Below are positions 53,096 to 61,838 of a stretch of 64,000 nt of DNA, one piece after another; positions within the stretch are counted from its first letter, which is position 1; every line of letters starts with the position of its first letter. Location: contig LNFI01000016.1 in NCBI GenBank assembly GCA_001464615.1, positions 186,001 to 250,000 on the forward strand, read 5' to 3'. The stretch is from Sphingomonadales bacterium Ga0077557 (GTDB taxonomy: Bacteria; Pseudomonadota; Alphaproteobacteria; Sphingomonadales; Sphingomonadaceae). A program made the position numbers and the translations under genes. Under the pieces are notes generated by a model, which was not told the origin of the DNA, did not search any database, and saw nothing but the letters and a program-made list of their open reading frames with translations.

Positions 53096-54967
53096 TCAGG
53101 CCGCTACCGATTCCAGCGCTTCGCTCGCGTCAAGCCAGGCGGCTTCGGCGAGGGTGAGCTTGGCGTCGACTTCGGCCCGACGCTGGCTAAGTTCGCTCAT
53201 CGACAGCTTGGCGAGCCAGGGCTCAGCACCCGATGGATCGAACATCGCGCGGTCGATGGCGCTGCGCTGCGACGTGAGTTTCACCACCGCCTGTTCGGCC
53301 TCGTGCGCAGTCTTTTTCAGCGCGACGGCGCGCTCGCGCTCTGCGGCGGCAGCTTTTTTGTCCTTCTTGCTGCCCCCCTTGACCGCATTGGCATCGCCCT
53401 TGGGCTGGTTCCGGCCGAGGATCAGATCGGTATAGTCATCCAAGCTGCCGGCATATTCCTTGGCGGTACCGGCATCGACGAGCACCAGCCGATCGGCGGT
53501 GAGTTCGATCATGTGGCGATCATGGCTGACGACGACGACCGCGCCATCATAGGCGTTGAGCGCCTGCACTAGCGCCTCGCGCGCATCGACGTCGAGATGG
53601 TTGGTCGGCTCGTCGAGGATCAGCATGTGCGGCGCATCGCGGGTGATAAGCGCGAGCGCCAACCGCGCGCGCTCGCCGCCCGACAATTTGCCGACCTTGG
53701 TCGTCGCCTTTTGCCCCGAAAAGCCGAAACGGCCGAGCTGGGCGCGGACGGCGGCGGGGGTCTTGTCGCCCATCAAGCGCTGCATATGCTCAAGCGGGGT
53801 ATCCTCGCCGTCAAGCTCCTCGACCTGATATTGCGTGAAATAGCCGACGCGCATCTTGCCCGATTTGGTCATGTCGCCGTCCATCGGCGCGAGTTGGGCG
53901 GCGAGCAGGCGGGCGAGCGTGGTCTTGCCATTGCCGTTGCGGCCAAGCAGCGCGATGCGATCGTCGGGATCGAGACGGAGGTTCAATCGCTGGAGGATTG
54001 GCTTGTCACCATAGCCGACGCTGGCCATGTCGAGCGTAACGAGCGGCGGCTTCAGCTCATCGGGGCTGGGAAAATCGAAACTCAGCGTCGGATCGTCGGC
54101 CATCGCGGCGATCGGCTGCATCTTCGCCAGCATCTTCTGGCGCGACTGGGCCTGTTTGGCGGTGGAGGCGCGGGCGGAATTGCGGGCGATATAGTCCTGC
54201 AGCTTGGCGCGCTGCGCATCCTGGCTGGCCTTGGCGGCGGCGAGTTGTGCGGCGCGCTCGGCGCGCTGGCGCTCAAACGCGTCATAGCCGCCCGCATAGA
54301 GCGTGGTCTTGCCGCCTTCGAGATGCAGGATGTTGTCGACGACATTGTTGAGCAGATCGCGCTCATGGCTGATGACAACCATCATGCCGGGATAGGCCTT
54401 GAGGAAGCTTTCGAGCCACAAAGTCGCTTCGAGATCGAGATGGTTCGATGGCTCGTCGAGCAGCAGCAGATCGGGTTCGGAAAACAGCAAGGCGGCGAGC
54501 GCCACCCGCATCTTCCAGCCGCCCGAATAGCTGTCGAGCGGGCGCTGCTGCATTTCCTCGTCAAAGCCGAGCCCGACCAGGATGCGCGCGGCCCGGGCCT
54601 CGGCGGTATAGGCGTCGATCGCTTCGAGCCGTTCATAGAGTTCAGCGACGCGGTCAGGATCGACGCAATGTTCGGCCTCCGCAAACAGCGCGGCGCGTTC
54701 GGTATCAGCCTCAAGTACCGTCTCAATCGGCGTCTTGCTGCCGTGCGGGGCTTCCTGCTGCAGATAGCCGATCCGCGTCTTGCGCGGCATCTCGATCTCG
54801 CCATCATCGGCATCAAGCTGGCCGATCATCACCTTCATCAGCGTCGATTTGCCAGCGCCATTGCGGCCAATCAGCCCGACACGGCTCTTCGCCGGCAAGG
54901 TCGCGCTTGCACGTTCCAATATCGTGCGACCGCCAAGCCGCACCGTAATGCCGTTGATATTGAGCAT
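53096..54967 (-). CDS. ABC-F family ATPase
   Basis: A 623-aa soluble protein with two ABC domains: Walker A GRNGAGKST and GRNGNGKTT, signatures DSYSGGWKMRVALAALL and GKLSGGERARLALALI, and Walker B LLLLDEPSNHLDLEATL and MLILDEPTNHLDVDAREA. A charged linker lies between and a Lys-rich C-terminal coiled coil at the end. ABC-F proteins act on ribosomes as translation factors or antibiotic-resistance proteins; this one looks like the housekeeping YheS/Uup class. The ATG at 54967 matches the family start. Confidence 0.92.
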   Translation of the reverse strand: MLNINGITVRLGGRTILERASATLPAKSRVGLIGRNGAGKSTLMKVMIGQLDADDGEIEMPRKTRIGYLQQEAPHGSKTPIETVLEADTERAALFAEAEHCVDPDRVAELYERLEAIDAYTAEARAARILVGLGFDEEMQQRPLDSYSGGWKMRVALAALLFSEPDLLLLDEPSNHLDLEATLWLESFLKAYPGMMVVISHERDLLNNVVDNILHLEGGKTTLYAGGYDAFERQRAERAAQLAAAKASQDAQRAKLQDYIARNSARASTAKQAQSRQKMLAKMQPIAAMADDPTLSFDFPSPDELKPPLVTLDMASVGYGDKPILQRLNLRLDPDDRIALLGRNGNGKTTLARLLAAQLAPMDGDMTKSGKMRVGYFTQYQVEELDGEDTPLEHMQRLMGDKTPAAVRAQLGRFGFSGQKATTKVGKLSGGERARLALALITRDAPHMLILDEPTNHLDVDAREALVQALNAYDGAVVVVSHDRHMIELTADRLVLVDAGTAKEYAGSLDDYTDLILGRNQPKGDANAVKGGSKKDKKAAAAERERAVALKKTAHEAEQAVVKLTSQRSAIDRAMFDPSGAEPWLAKLSMSELSQRRAEVDAKLTLAEAAWLDASEALESVAA

Positions 54968-55135
54968 AAGGGTGCGCCTATCACGGCTTTGTGCTGGCCC
55001 CAAGGGGTGTTCGCATGTGCAGCAGATTTGGCCGGCAAAGGGGCGGGAATGGGGGAGGACCGGCAAGGTCCAAAAGGCGCATCGTGGGGCCGATGAACAG
55101 TGGCGACGCGATCGCTTAAGCGGATGGATCAGTGA

Positions 55136-55212
55136 TGGTCGGGAAGAGAGGATTCGAACCTCCGGCCCCTGCCTCCCGAAGGCAGTGCTCTACCAGGCTG
55201 AGCTACTCCCCG
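55136..55212 (-). tRNA. tRNA-Pro (anticodon CGG)
   Basis: On the minus strand: acceptor CGGGGAG with CTTCCCG (one G-U pair), D-arm GCTCAGCCTGGTAGAGC, anticodon stem CTGCC/GGCAG around TTCGGGA, T-arm GGAGGTTCGAATCCTCT, discriminator A and an encoded CCA. The anticodon CGG decodes the CCG proline codon. Confidence 0.95.
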
Positions 55213-55302
55213 ACGGAGCCCGGCGGCGGCGCCAAAAAGCCGGCCGGAAAAGCATGGAAGCGGGCCTATACCGACGGCCATGCGCGGGTGCAAGCGTCAG
55301 CT

Positions 55303-56331
55303 TTACAGGCGAGCGGACGGCCCATTGCCGCGCCATTTCGTCCATAAATGCCGCACCAGCAGATGGGGCGGCATGCGCAGCCAATGCGACCGAACATAAA
55401 AGCCGAACCGTGTTACCGGGCGGATCGCCCTGCCCCAGCCGTCGCGCGCGGTGAGCCGACGCAGATAGAGCGCGTCGGTTCGGTTAGGCGTGGCCCAATC
55501 AGCGGGAATCTCCGTGCCATAAAGTGCGTGCGCAAGCCGCACCGCCCGGCAAACCTCGCGGGTCAGGCCGTGATGCGCGGCGCGGGCCGCTACACCTGCC
55601 AGTCCGAATTCGCCAATCAAGCGATCGACGTCCCACAGATTGCGCATCCCACCCGCCAGATCGCCATCGGCAAAGAGATGCGCAGCGGCATGGACGATCA
55701 TATCGGCGGGTGCGGGCACGCGCAGACCGTTTTCCAGGGCAATACTGTCGGCGATAATGGCGGCAGGATCGGGGGTGATCCGCGCGGTGAGCGGCAGGAT
55801 GCTGTGATGGACATCGATCATCCGGTCACGATCGCGGTGGATCAGCGGCGGCAGTTCATGCATCCAGCGGCGATAATAGCTGTCATCATAAGGGTCAGGC
55901 TTGACCCATTCCCAGCCGCTGGCGAGCAACGCCGCCTCGACCGCATCGAGGGCGTCGCGCGGCACGAGAATGTCGAGATCGCCGATCGAGCGCCCCTGCC
56001 CCGCTGCCAGACCGGCCGCGACAAAGGCGGTCCCTTTCAGCAGCACGACCGGCCGATCCAGCGGCGCGAGCGCGCGGCGCGCCATTTCGGCCTCCCACAG
56101 CGCCGCCACCCGCCCCTGTTCGGCAGAAGCGCGAGCATCAGCGAGGAGACGTGCGACCGCAGTCGGCACCGGCAAACCGCCAAGCCGGTGCGCAAGCGAA
56201 CCGATTAACTGTTCGGCGCGCGCCATGGCGAGCAGCGACGTCCAGCCCGCCGGGTCCAGATCAGCCGTCGTCGCCGGATCGCGCAGCGCATCGGCAAGCA
56301 GCCAGGCGGTGCGGTTCATGTCGACGCCCAT
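55303..56331 (-). CDS. Nucleotidyltransferase of the HPr-rel-A system
   Basis: A 342-aa protein with the NTP_transf_5 pattern: PVVLLKGTAFVAAGLAAGQG then RSIGDLDILVPRDALDAVEA, where GDLDILV supplies the paired Asp metal ligands, and later RMIDVHHSIL. It would transfer a nucleotide to a protein or small acceptor; the acceptor is unknown. It overlaps the HprK-like gene by 16 bases and ends the four-gene operon. Related nucleotidyltransferases occur with HprK-like and PqqD-like genes in lasso-peptide clusters. Confidence 0.82.
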   Translation of the reverse strand: MGVDMNRTAWLLADALRDPATTADLDPAGWTSLLAMARAEQLIGSLAHRLGGLPVPTAVARLLADARASAEQGRVAALWEAEMARRALAPLDRPVVLLKGTAFVAAGLAAGQGRSIGDLDILVPRDALDAVEAALLASGWEWVKPDPYDDSYYRRWMHELPPLIHRDRDRMIDVHHSILPLTARITPDPAAIIADSIALENGLRVPAPADMIVHAAAHLFADGDLAGGMRNLWDVDRLIGEFGLAGVAARAAHHGLTREVCRAVRLAHALYGTEIPADWATPNRTDALYLRRLTARDGWGRAIRPVTRFGFYVRSHWLRMPPHLLVRHLWTKWRGNGPSARL

Positions 56332-57176
56332 AGCTGCTCAACCAGGTCGATCGCCGTTTGCGTATCGGGGTAATCGATTGCCTGGGCGGGGATCTGGCCG
56401 ACCAACCCGGTCAGCGCATCAAAGCCGCGTTCGCCCATGGCGACATAGTTGGTCGACGCCTGGGTCAGCCGGACGAACACTTCGCTGGGCGGTACCGGGC
56501 GCATCGCGGCTTCAAGCCCAAAGCGCGGGAAGAGCAGCAAGGCGGGGCGCGCCGGCTGGTCCATTGCTGCAATGGCGTGGGCGTCGGGCACAAGATGTCG
56601 GATATCGCCCTTGGGCGTGCCTGCCAGCAGCGGGCCAAACCGAGCGCTGGGCACCGCCATTTCCACCACGCTGATCGCGGCATTTTTCAAACTGACCAGC
56701 CGGGGAAAGGCGTGCACCAGCCCGCTTGCCGGATCGACCAGCGCGAATTCATCACCCATCAGCCGCCAGCCGCGCGCCGCCAGCAAGGCCGCCAGCGTCG
56801 ATTTGCCCGCGCCCGATTCGCCGGTCATCAACAGCGCGCGCCCGTCGCGTTCGACAACTGAAGCGTGGAGCAGCAGATAGCGCCGCTGGCCGAGCGCCAT
56901 TTGCAGGTTCATGCCCATTTCTGCCGCCAGCAGCCCCTGCGCGATGGGCAACGGCGCCGCTTCGGGCAGGACATAATCACCGCCGATCATCACTGAGGGG
57001 CGAATGAAGCGCCGCCACGGTCGCGCAGCGAACAGCCGCACGGTGAAATCGGGCACGCCGCCCTCCGGTGCAGGATAATCGCTGTAGAGTGCGCGCAGGG
57101 CGGCAATTGGTGCGGACCAATCCGATCCGATGCGAAAGCCGATCGGGCCAATCTTCACTTGATGGGCGAACCTCAT
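56316..57176 (-). CDS. HprK-related kinase A
   Basis: A 286-aa kinase related to HPr kinase/phosphorylase. The P-loop is ALLMTGESGAGKSTLAALLA (about residues 114-133); GWRLMGDEFALVDPASGLVH supplies the next conserved Asp/Glu; SLKNAAI is the expected C-terminal motif. In Firmicutes HprK phosphorylates a Ser on HPr, but related kinases phosphorylate lasso peptides. No HPr gene is here, so the target is probably another protein in the operon. Coupled to the PqqD-like gene by an ATGA overlap. Confidence 0.85.
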   Translation of the reverse strand: MRFAHQVKIGPIGFRIGSDWSAPIAALRALYSDYPAPEGGVPDFTVRLFAARPWRRFIRPSVMIGGDYVLPEAAPLPIAQGLLAAEMGMNLQMALGQRRYLLLHASVVERDGRALLMTGESGAGKSTLAALLAARGWRLMGDEFALVDPASGLVHAFPRLVSLKNAAISVVEMAVPSARFGPLLAGTPKGDIRHLVPDAHAIAAMDQPARPALLLFPRFGLEAAMRPVPPSEVFVRLTQASTNYVAMGERGFDALTGLVGQIPAQAIDYPDTQTAIDLVEQLWAST

Positions 57177-57448
57177 CGTCGTTCGACCAGCCCGGCGGCG
57201 ACAAGTTCATCCAGCCGGGCCAGCAACGCGACGGAATCAGCGTCGCCCAGATCATATTCGTCGCCCAACCGCGCGAGCAGCGCCGCGCCGGTCAATGCTT
57301 CAGGCGCCAGGGCATCAAGAATTTCGGGGGCGGGGGGAGCAAGGATATGGGTAATGCCCGATGCACGGTGATACACCAGCGTCAATTCATCAAGCTGCAC
57401 CGCCCGCAAGGTGGCGGCTGACACCGATCGATAGACGGGTGCCGACAC
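57173..57448 (-). CDS. PqqD-like protein of the HPr-rel-A system
   Basis: A 91-aa PqqD-fold protein: LDELTLVYHRASGITHILAP, then PAPEILDALAPEALTGAALL and LLARLDELVAAGLVERR. PqqD domains (RiPP recognition elements) bind a leader peptide and present it to a modifying enzyme. Here it would recruit a substrate for the HprK-like kinase or nucleotidyltransferase next door. The start lies five bases after the stop of the Tat-exported protein gene. Confidence 0.85.
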   Translation of the reverse strand: MSAPVYRSVSAATLRAVQLDELTLVYHRASGITHILAPPAPEILDALAPEALTGAALLARLGDEYDLGDADSVALLARLDELVAAGLVERR

Positions 57449-57453
57449 GGCGC

Positions 57454-57897
57454 TTAGCCGCGCGGCATCTGCAGCGAGGCGAAACAGGTAAAGCCGCTGG
57501 TGCCCGATTGCAGGCGCCGAATATATTGCAGATAAGCGCGGGTACGATCGCTATCCATCCCCGGCAACCGCCCGCCAGCCATGGCACGGCGGACATCTTC
57601 GCCCTTGAACGGCACCCGCGCTGGCGGAAAGGCACCCGCTGTTCCGGCGGGCACCAATGAACCATCGGCGGCAATGTAGCTGCCGGCGCGGGCGGGATCG
57701 GGCACTGGAATTTCGCAGGTGAGCACCGACGCCGTGGTTTGCGCGAGCGCCGGGCGGATCGAAACGATGGCGGTTGCGCCGACCGCGCCGAGCATCAACG
57801 CACGCCGCCGGGTTGGCATGGCCTCCGCTGCTGCCGCCAAGGACGGGGTCGCGGGCAGCGGCGGGGGCGTTTCTGCCGGGGGAATATCGTCGCTCAT
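57454..57897 (-). CDS. Tat-exported protein of unknown function in the HPr-rel-A operon
   Basis: About 147 aa. A Pro/Ala-rich N-terminal tail is followed by a twin-arginine signal (TRRRALMLGAVGATAIVSIR, then PALAQ). The mature part has two Cys (VLTCEIP and GFTCFASLQM), a conserved-looking DPARAGSYIAADGSLVPAGT, and no catalytic motif. I chose the ATG at 57897. As the first gene of the operon and the only one not an enzyme or chaperone, it is a candidate substrate of the PqqD/HprK/nucleotidyltransferase set; this is a hypothesis. Confidence 0.65.
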   Translation of the reverse strand: MSDDIPPAETPPPLPATPSLAAAAEAMPTRRRALMLGAVGATAIVSIRPALAQTTASVLTCEIPVPDPARAGSYIAADGSLVPAGTAGAFPPARVPFKGEDVRRAMAGGRLPGMDSDRTRAYLQYIRRLQSGTSGFTCFASLQMPRG

Positions 57898-58013
57898 GGC
57901 CGTTCCATCATGCTGCCCCGAATATGATCCTGTGGCCCTTTCACAATCGTAAATTGAGTGCAAGCCGGGTAACCATACTCGCCGCCGCGCGCGGATTGCG
58001 CTAGACATGGCCA

Positions 58014-59297
58014 ATGCTTGACGCCTTTGGTTATCGGACCCTCACCGCAATCGCCGTCATCGTCGTCGCGGCGATTGCAATCGTCATGCTCGAACAGGGC
58101 CTGCAAGGCGGGCTGATCGTGCTGGTCGGCGGCGTGGCAGCCGTGCTGGTCGCTGCAGGCACCGGCGATGTCGCGCCCGAACCAGCGGTGATTGCCGACC
58201 CAGTCGACCGCAGGGCGAACCCGATCGATATCGACGAAATGATCGAAGCAGTCATCGAGCCGATCCTGATCGTCGCCGATGGCCGCGTCGGCCATGCCAA
58301 TCAACCCGCACGGGTTTTGCTCGGCGGGCATATCATTGGCGAGGATGTCCGCCTGGCGATTCGCCACCCGGCCGCCGCCGAACGGCTGACCGAGATGCGG
58401 AGCAATTCAACCCGGCCGATCAACCTGGTTGGGCTGGGTACGCTTGATCAACGCTGGGAAATGCGCGTGACGACCATGTCGGATGGCCGCCGCGTGGTGC
58501 ATTTGATCGATCAAACCGGCAGTTATGCAGCCGAACGGATGCGCGTGGATTTCGTCGCGAACGCCAGCCATGAACTGCGCACCCCACTCGCCTCCATCCT
58601 GGGTTTCGTCGAAACGCTGAGCGATGAAAAGGCTGGCGGCGACCCCGACGTGCGCTCGCGCTTCTTAAAGGTAATGTTCGACGAAGCCCGGCGCATGCAG
58701 CGCCTGGTCGAAGATCTGATCTCGCTCAGCCGGATCGAAGCGGAGAAATACCGCGTGCCAGCAACCGCCATCGATCTGCGCCAGTTGATGGAAGAGGTGC
58801 ATGCCGAAATCGCTGATTCGCATGACAAACGCGGTGCCGATTTGGTCAGCGATATCGAGGCCAATGTCCCCCCGGTCACGGGGGACCGCGCGCAATTGTC
58901 GCAAGTGCTGCACAATCTGATCGGTAACGCGATGAAATATGGCCGGCCGGGCACGCCGGTTATCTCGCGATTATGGGTCGATCAGACCGGGATGGTGCGA
59001 ATCAGCGTGGCTGATGAGGGCGACGGCATCGCGCCCGAGCATCTGCCAAGATTGACCGAGCGATTCTACCGAGTCGATGCCGGGCGGAGCCGATCATTGG
59101 GAGGCACTGGCCTTGGCCTTGCCATCGTCAAACATATTATCGAGCGTCATCGCGGTCGGCTCGATATCACAAGTATCGTCGGCAAGGGCACAACTGCGTC
59201 GATTCTGCTGCCCGCCATCCCCAACACCGCCCCGCGCCGGGAGGCTCTGTCATCAAACGGTAACCCTACTGTCACAGAGGCAACCCGTTCGGGGTGA
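58014..59297 (+). CDS. phoR: Phosphate regulon sensor histidine kinase
   Basis: A 427-aa membrane kinase. Two N-terminal helices (LTAIAVIVVAAIAIVML; LIVLVGGVAAVLVAAG) precede a PAS-like part, then the H-box FVANASHELRTPLASILGFV (phosphorylated His), the N box HNLIGNAMKYG and G boxes VADEGDGIAPEHLP and GGTGLGLAIVKHIIE. It would sense phosphate through the Pst system and phosphorylate PhoB, not in the window. It is directly upstream of pstSCAB-phoU; Pho boxes lie inside its 3' end. Confidence 0.92.
   Translation: MLDAFGYRTLTAIAVIVVAAIAIVMLEQGLQGGLIVLVGGVAAVLVAAGTGDVAPEPAVIADPVDRRANPIDIDEMIEAVIEPILIVADGRVGHANQPARVLLGGHIIGEDVRLAIRHPAAAERLTEMRSNSTRPINLVGLGTLDQRWEMRVTTMSDGRRVVHLIDQTGSYAAERMRVDFVANASHELRTPLASILGFVETLSDEKAGGDPDVRSRFLKVMFDEARRMQRLVEDLISLSRIEAEKYRVPATAIDLRQLMEEVHAEIADSHDKRGADLVSDIEANVPPVTGDRAQLSQVLHNLIGNAMKYGRPGTPVISRLWVDQTGMVRISVADEGDGIAPEHLPRLTERFYRVDAGRSRSLGGTGLGLAIVKHIIERHRGRLDITSIVGKGTTASILLPAIPNTAPRREALSSNGNPTVTEATRSG
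59247..59286 (+). promoter_or_regulatory. Tandem Pho boxes before pstS
   Basis: Seven-base units follow each other at an 11-base period: CTGTCAT (59247-59253), CGGTAAC (59258-59264), CTGTCAC (59269-59275) and GCAACCC (59280-59286), each separated by four bases. The first three match the PhoB direct-repeat pattern. They end 50 bases before the pstS ATG, inside the last codons of phoR, so PhoB control of pstS is expected. Confidence 0.85.
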
Positions 59298-59336
59298 TAG
59301 CGGCGCCGCGGGAACAGTCCTGCAAGGAGGGATTCG

Positions 59337-60386
59337 ATGCGACGTCATCTCGCGATTTTGGCGGTTACTGCGCTTACGCTCTCGGCATGCACCGATCAGG
59401 CCAATGGCGGCGGCGCGGGATCGCGCGACCAGATCAAGGCCGTTGGGTCATCGACGGTCTATCCTTTTACGACCTTAGTCGCCGAACAATTCGTCAACAA
59501 AAACCCCGGCATGAAGGCGCCAGTCGTTGAATCGACGGGTACCGGTGCTGGCATGAAGCTGTTCTGCGCCGGGGTCGGCGCGCGGCATCCCGATATTGTC
59601 GATGCATCGCGCCGGATGAAGCTGACTGAATTCACGACGTGCACAGCAAATGGTGCCGATCGGATCATGGAAATCCAGGTCGGGCTTGATGGCATTGCCT
59701 TTGCCGAGGGCACGGACGGGCCGAAGCTGCAGCTGACGCCGGTTGACATTTATCTGGCGCTCGCCGCCAATCCGCGCGGCATGCCCAACACCGCCAAGAC
59801 CTGGAAAGACGTCAATCCGGCGCTGCCCGCTGTCGCGATCCAGGTTTATGGCCCACCAGCGACCAGCGGCACCCGCGATGCGCTGGCCGAACTGATCATG
59901 GCGCGCGGTTGTGCTGCCATCTATCCCGCTAGCATCGCCATGAAGGACAAAAAGCCTGACGATTTTGCCAATGCCTGTACCCGCATTCGCGATGACGGCC
60001 CCTATGTCGATGCCGGCGAGAATGACAATCTGATCGTCCAGAAGCTCCAGTCAAACCCTAATGCCGTTGGCATTTTCGGCTATAGCTATCTTGAGGAAAA
60101 CGCTGACAAGTTGATCGGCGTGCCGATCAGCGGTGTTACGCCAACCTATGAGACGATTACGGCGGGCACCTATCCGGGATCGCGCCCTTTGTTCATCTAT
60201 GTGAAAAAGGCGCACCTCACCGCCATTCCTGGCCTGCCGCAGTTCCTGGATGCCTTTGCCGGTGCCTGGGGACCGGGTGGTCCGCTCGTGAAGCGTGGGC
60301 TGATCGCCGCCCCGCAATCGGTGCGCGATGCTTCGGCGGCGATTATCAAGAACGGCACAACCCTCGACGGCCGCACCCTGAACTAA
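59337..60386 (+). CDS. pstS: Phosphate-binding lipoprotein PstS
   Basis: A 349-aa periplasmic phosphate-binding protein. The N-terminus MRRHLAILAVTALTLSAC ends in a lipobox (LSAC). IKAVGSSTVYPFTTLVAEQF and VVESTGTGAGMKLFCAGVGA supply phosphate ligands, then PDIVDASRRM and GPPATSGTRDALAELI. It delivers phosphate to PstC/PstA. AAGGAGG precedes the ATG. A strong hairpin follows its stop, as often seen to raise PstS above the membrane subunits. Confidence 0.94.
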   Translation: MRRHLAILAVTALTLSACTDQANGGGAGSRDQIKAVGSSTVYPFTTLVAEQFVNKNPGMKAPVVESTGTGAGMKLFCAGVGARHPDIVDASRRMKLTEFTTCTANGADRIMEIQVGLDGIAFAEGTDGPKLQLTPVDIYLALAANPRGMPNTAKTWKDVNPALPAVAIQVYGPPATSGTRDALAELIMARGCAAIYPASIAMKDKKPDDFANACTRIRDDGPYVDAGENDNLIVQKLQSNPNAVGIFGYSYLEENADKLIGVPISGVTPTYETITAGTYPGSRPLFIYVKKAHLTAIPGLPQFLDAFAGAWGPGGPLVKRGLIAAPQSVRDASAAIIKNGTTLDGRTLN

Positions 60387-60393
60387 CGTTTTC

Positions 60394-60436
60394 GGCAGGA
60401 TGGTGCTGATGATCAGCGCCATCCTGCCTTTTGTTT
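60394..60436 (+). terminator. Hairpin between pstS and pstC
   Basis: GGCAGGATGGTGCTGA (60394-60409) pairs with the following TCAGCGCCATCCTGCC (60413-60428) around a three-base loop, with one T-G pair, and TTTTGTTT follows at 60429-60436. It looks like an intrinsic terminator or a processing/stability hairpin that lowers pstC expression relative to pstS. Confidence 0.8.
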
Positions 60437-60461
60437 CCAGATAAGTTGAAGAATATCGCCC

Positions 60462-61838
60462 TTGCCCACGTTGCTGCTCCTTTTTCTCATCGCCGGTCTC
60501 GGTCTGATCGGCTGGCTAACGGCGCGCGTCCGCGCGGTTGGCTTCCGGCGCGGCGCGGCGCGGCGATTCAGCTCGTTGCCCTCTCATCACGGCACCTATG
60601 TCGCCATGTGGGTGGTGATTCCCGCATTGATCTTCGTGACGGCCTGGCTGTTCATCACCCCCGGCATGGTCACCAACACCGTGCTGCAGGTGCCGATCGC
60701 CGCCAACCTGCCCCCGCCCGGCTTTGAACGCGCGGCCGTCCTTTCTGAAGCCCGGTCGATTGCGCAAGGCAACCATTTCGGCAGCGGCAACCCGCTCGCC
60801 CACGCGCTGGCCCCCGCCTATGCCAGCGCTCAATTACGCTACAACTGGATGGGATCAACGCTGGCGCTGCTGCTGGCGCTCTCCTGTGGTGCCTATGCCT
60901 ATGTCCGGGTGAAGCCGGATTTCCGGGCGCGCACCCGGATCGAACGGGTGGTGATGCTGTTGCTGCTCACCGCATCGCTGATCGCGATCCTGACGACGGC
61001 GGGGATTGTCGGTTCGCTGCTCTTTGAATCCTGGCGCTTCTTTCAAATGGTGCCGATCCTGGATTTCCTGGCCGGCACGCATTGGAGCCCGCAGGTCATC
61101 GATGCGCGCGATCCGGGGGCATCACTGGGCGCGGTGCCGCTATTCTGGGGGACCTTCTTCATCGGCGCGGTGATCGCGATGATCGTCGCCATTCCCTTCG
61201 GGCTGATGAGCGCGATCTATCTGACGCAATATGCCGCCCCGCGGGTGCGCCGCTGGATGAAACCAATTTTGGAGGTGCTCGCCGGGGTGCCAACCGTGGT
61301 CTATGGCTATTTCGCGGCGCTGACCGTTGCGCCCGCCGTGCGCGATCTGGCGGTGGCGGCGGGCTATAGCGCGGCTAGTTCGGAAAGCGCGCTGGCGGCC
61401 GGGCTGGTGATGGGGGTGATGATCATCCCGTTTGTATCCTCCATGGCCGATGATTCGATCGCTGCCGTCCCCGCCGCGATGCGCGATGGGTCGCTGGCGA
61501 TGGGCGCAACGACATCGGAGACGATCCGGCGGGTGTTATTACCGGCAGCACTGCCCGGCGTGGTTGGCGGCGTACTGCTCGCGATCAGCCGCGCGATTGG
61601 TGAGACGATGATCGTGGTGATGGCGGCCTCTGGCATCGCCACGCTCAGCATAAACCCGCTGGCCAGCGCGACGACCGTTACCAAGCAGATCGTCGATCTG
61701 CTGACCGGCGAGGCTGAGTTTGACAGCCCCAAGACATTGGCCGCTTTTGCGCTGGGGCTGACGCTGTTTGTGGTCACGCTGCTGCTCAACATCGTCGCGC
61801 TGACGGTGGTCAAACGCTATCGTGAAGCATATGAATAA
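60462..61838 (+). CDS. pstC: Phosphate ABC transporter permease PstC
   Basis: A 458-aa inner-membrane subunit. It has an unusually long N-terminal region (about 200 residues with two helices) before the permease core: WGTFFIGAVIAMIVAIPFGL, then EVLAGVPTVVYGYFAALTVA and the EAA-like loop GSLAMGATTSETIRRVLLPA followed by ALPGVVGGVLL. It starts at TTG 60462; no better start is visible. It overlaps pstA. Confidence 0.93.
   Translation: MPTLLLLFLIAGLGLIGWLTARVRAVGFRRGAARRFSSLPSHHGTYVAMWVVIPALIFVTAWLFITPGMVTNTVLQVPIAANLPPPGFERAAVLSEARSIAQGNHFGSGNPLAHALAPAYASAQLRYNWMGSTLALLLALSCGAYAYVRVKPDFRARTRIERVVMLLLLTASLIAILTTAGIVGSLLFESWRFFQMVPILDFLAGTHWSPQVIDARDPGASLGAVPLFWGTFFIGAVIAMIVAIPFGLMSAIYLTQYAAPRVRRWMKPILEVLAGVPTVVYGYFAALTVAPAVRDLAVAAGYSAASSESALAAGLVMGVMIIPFVSSMADDSIAAVPAAMRDGSLAMGATTSETIRRVLLPAALPGVVGGVLLAISRAIGETMIVVMAASGIATLSINPLASATTVTKQIVDLLTGEAEFDSPKTLAAFALGLTLFVVTLLLNIVALTVVKRYREAYE

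Noticed and set aside
53597..55096. 499-codon plus-strand frame opposite the ABC-F gene
   Set aside because: Antisense shadow of a strongly recognised ABC-F ATPase.
55303..57897. Lasso-peptide cluster
   Set aside because: PqqD-, HprK- and nucleotidyltransferase-like genes also occur in lasso clusters, but no B1/B2 protease, asparagine-synthetase-like cyclase or short precursor is present.
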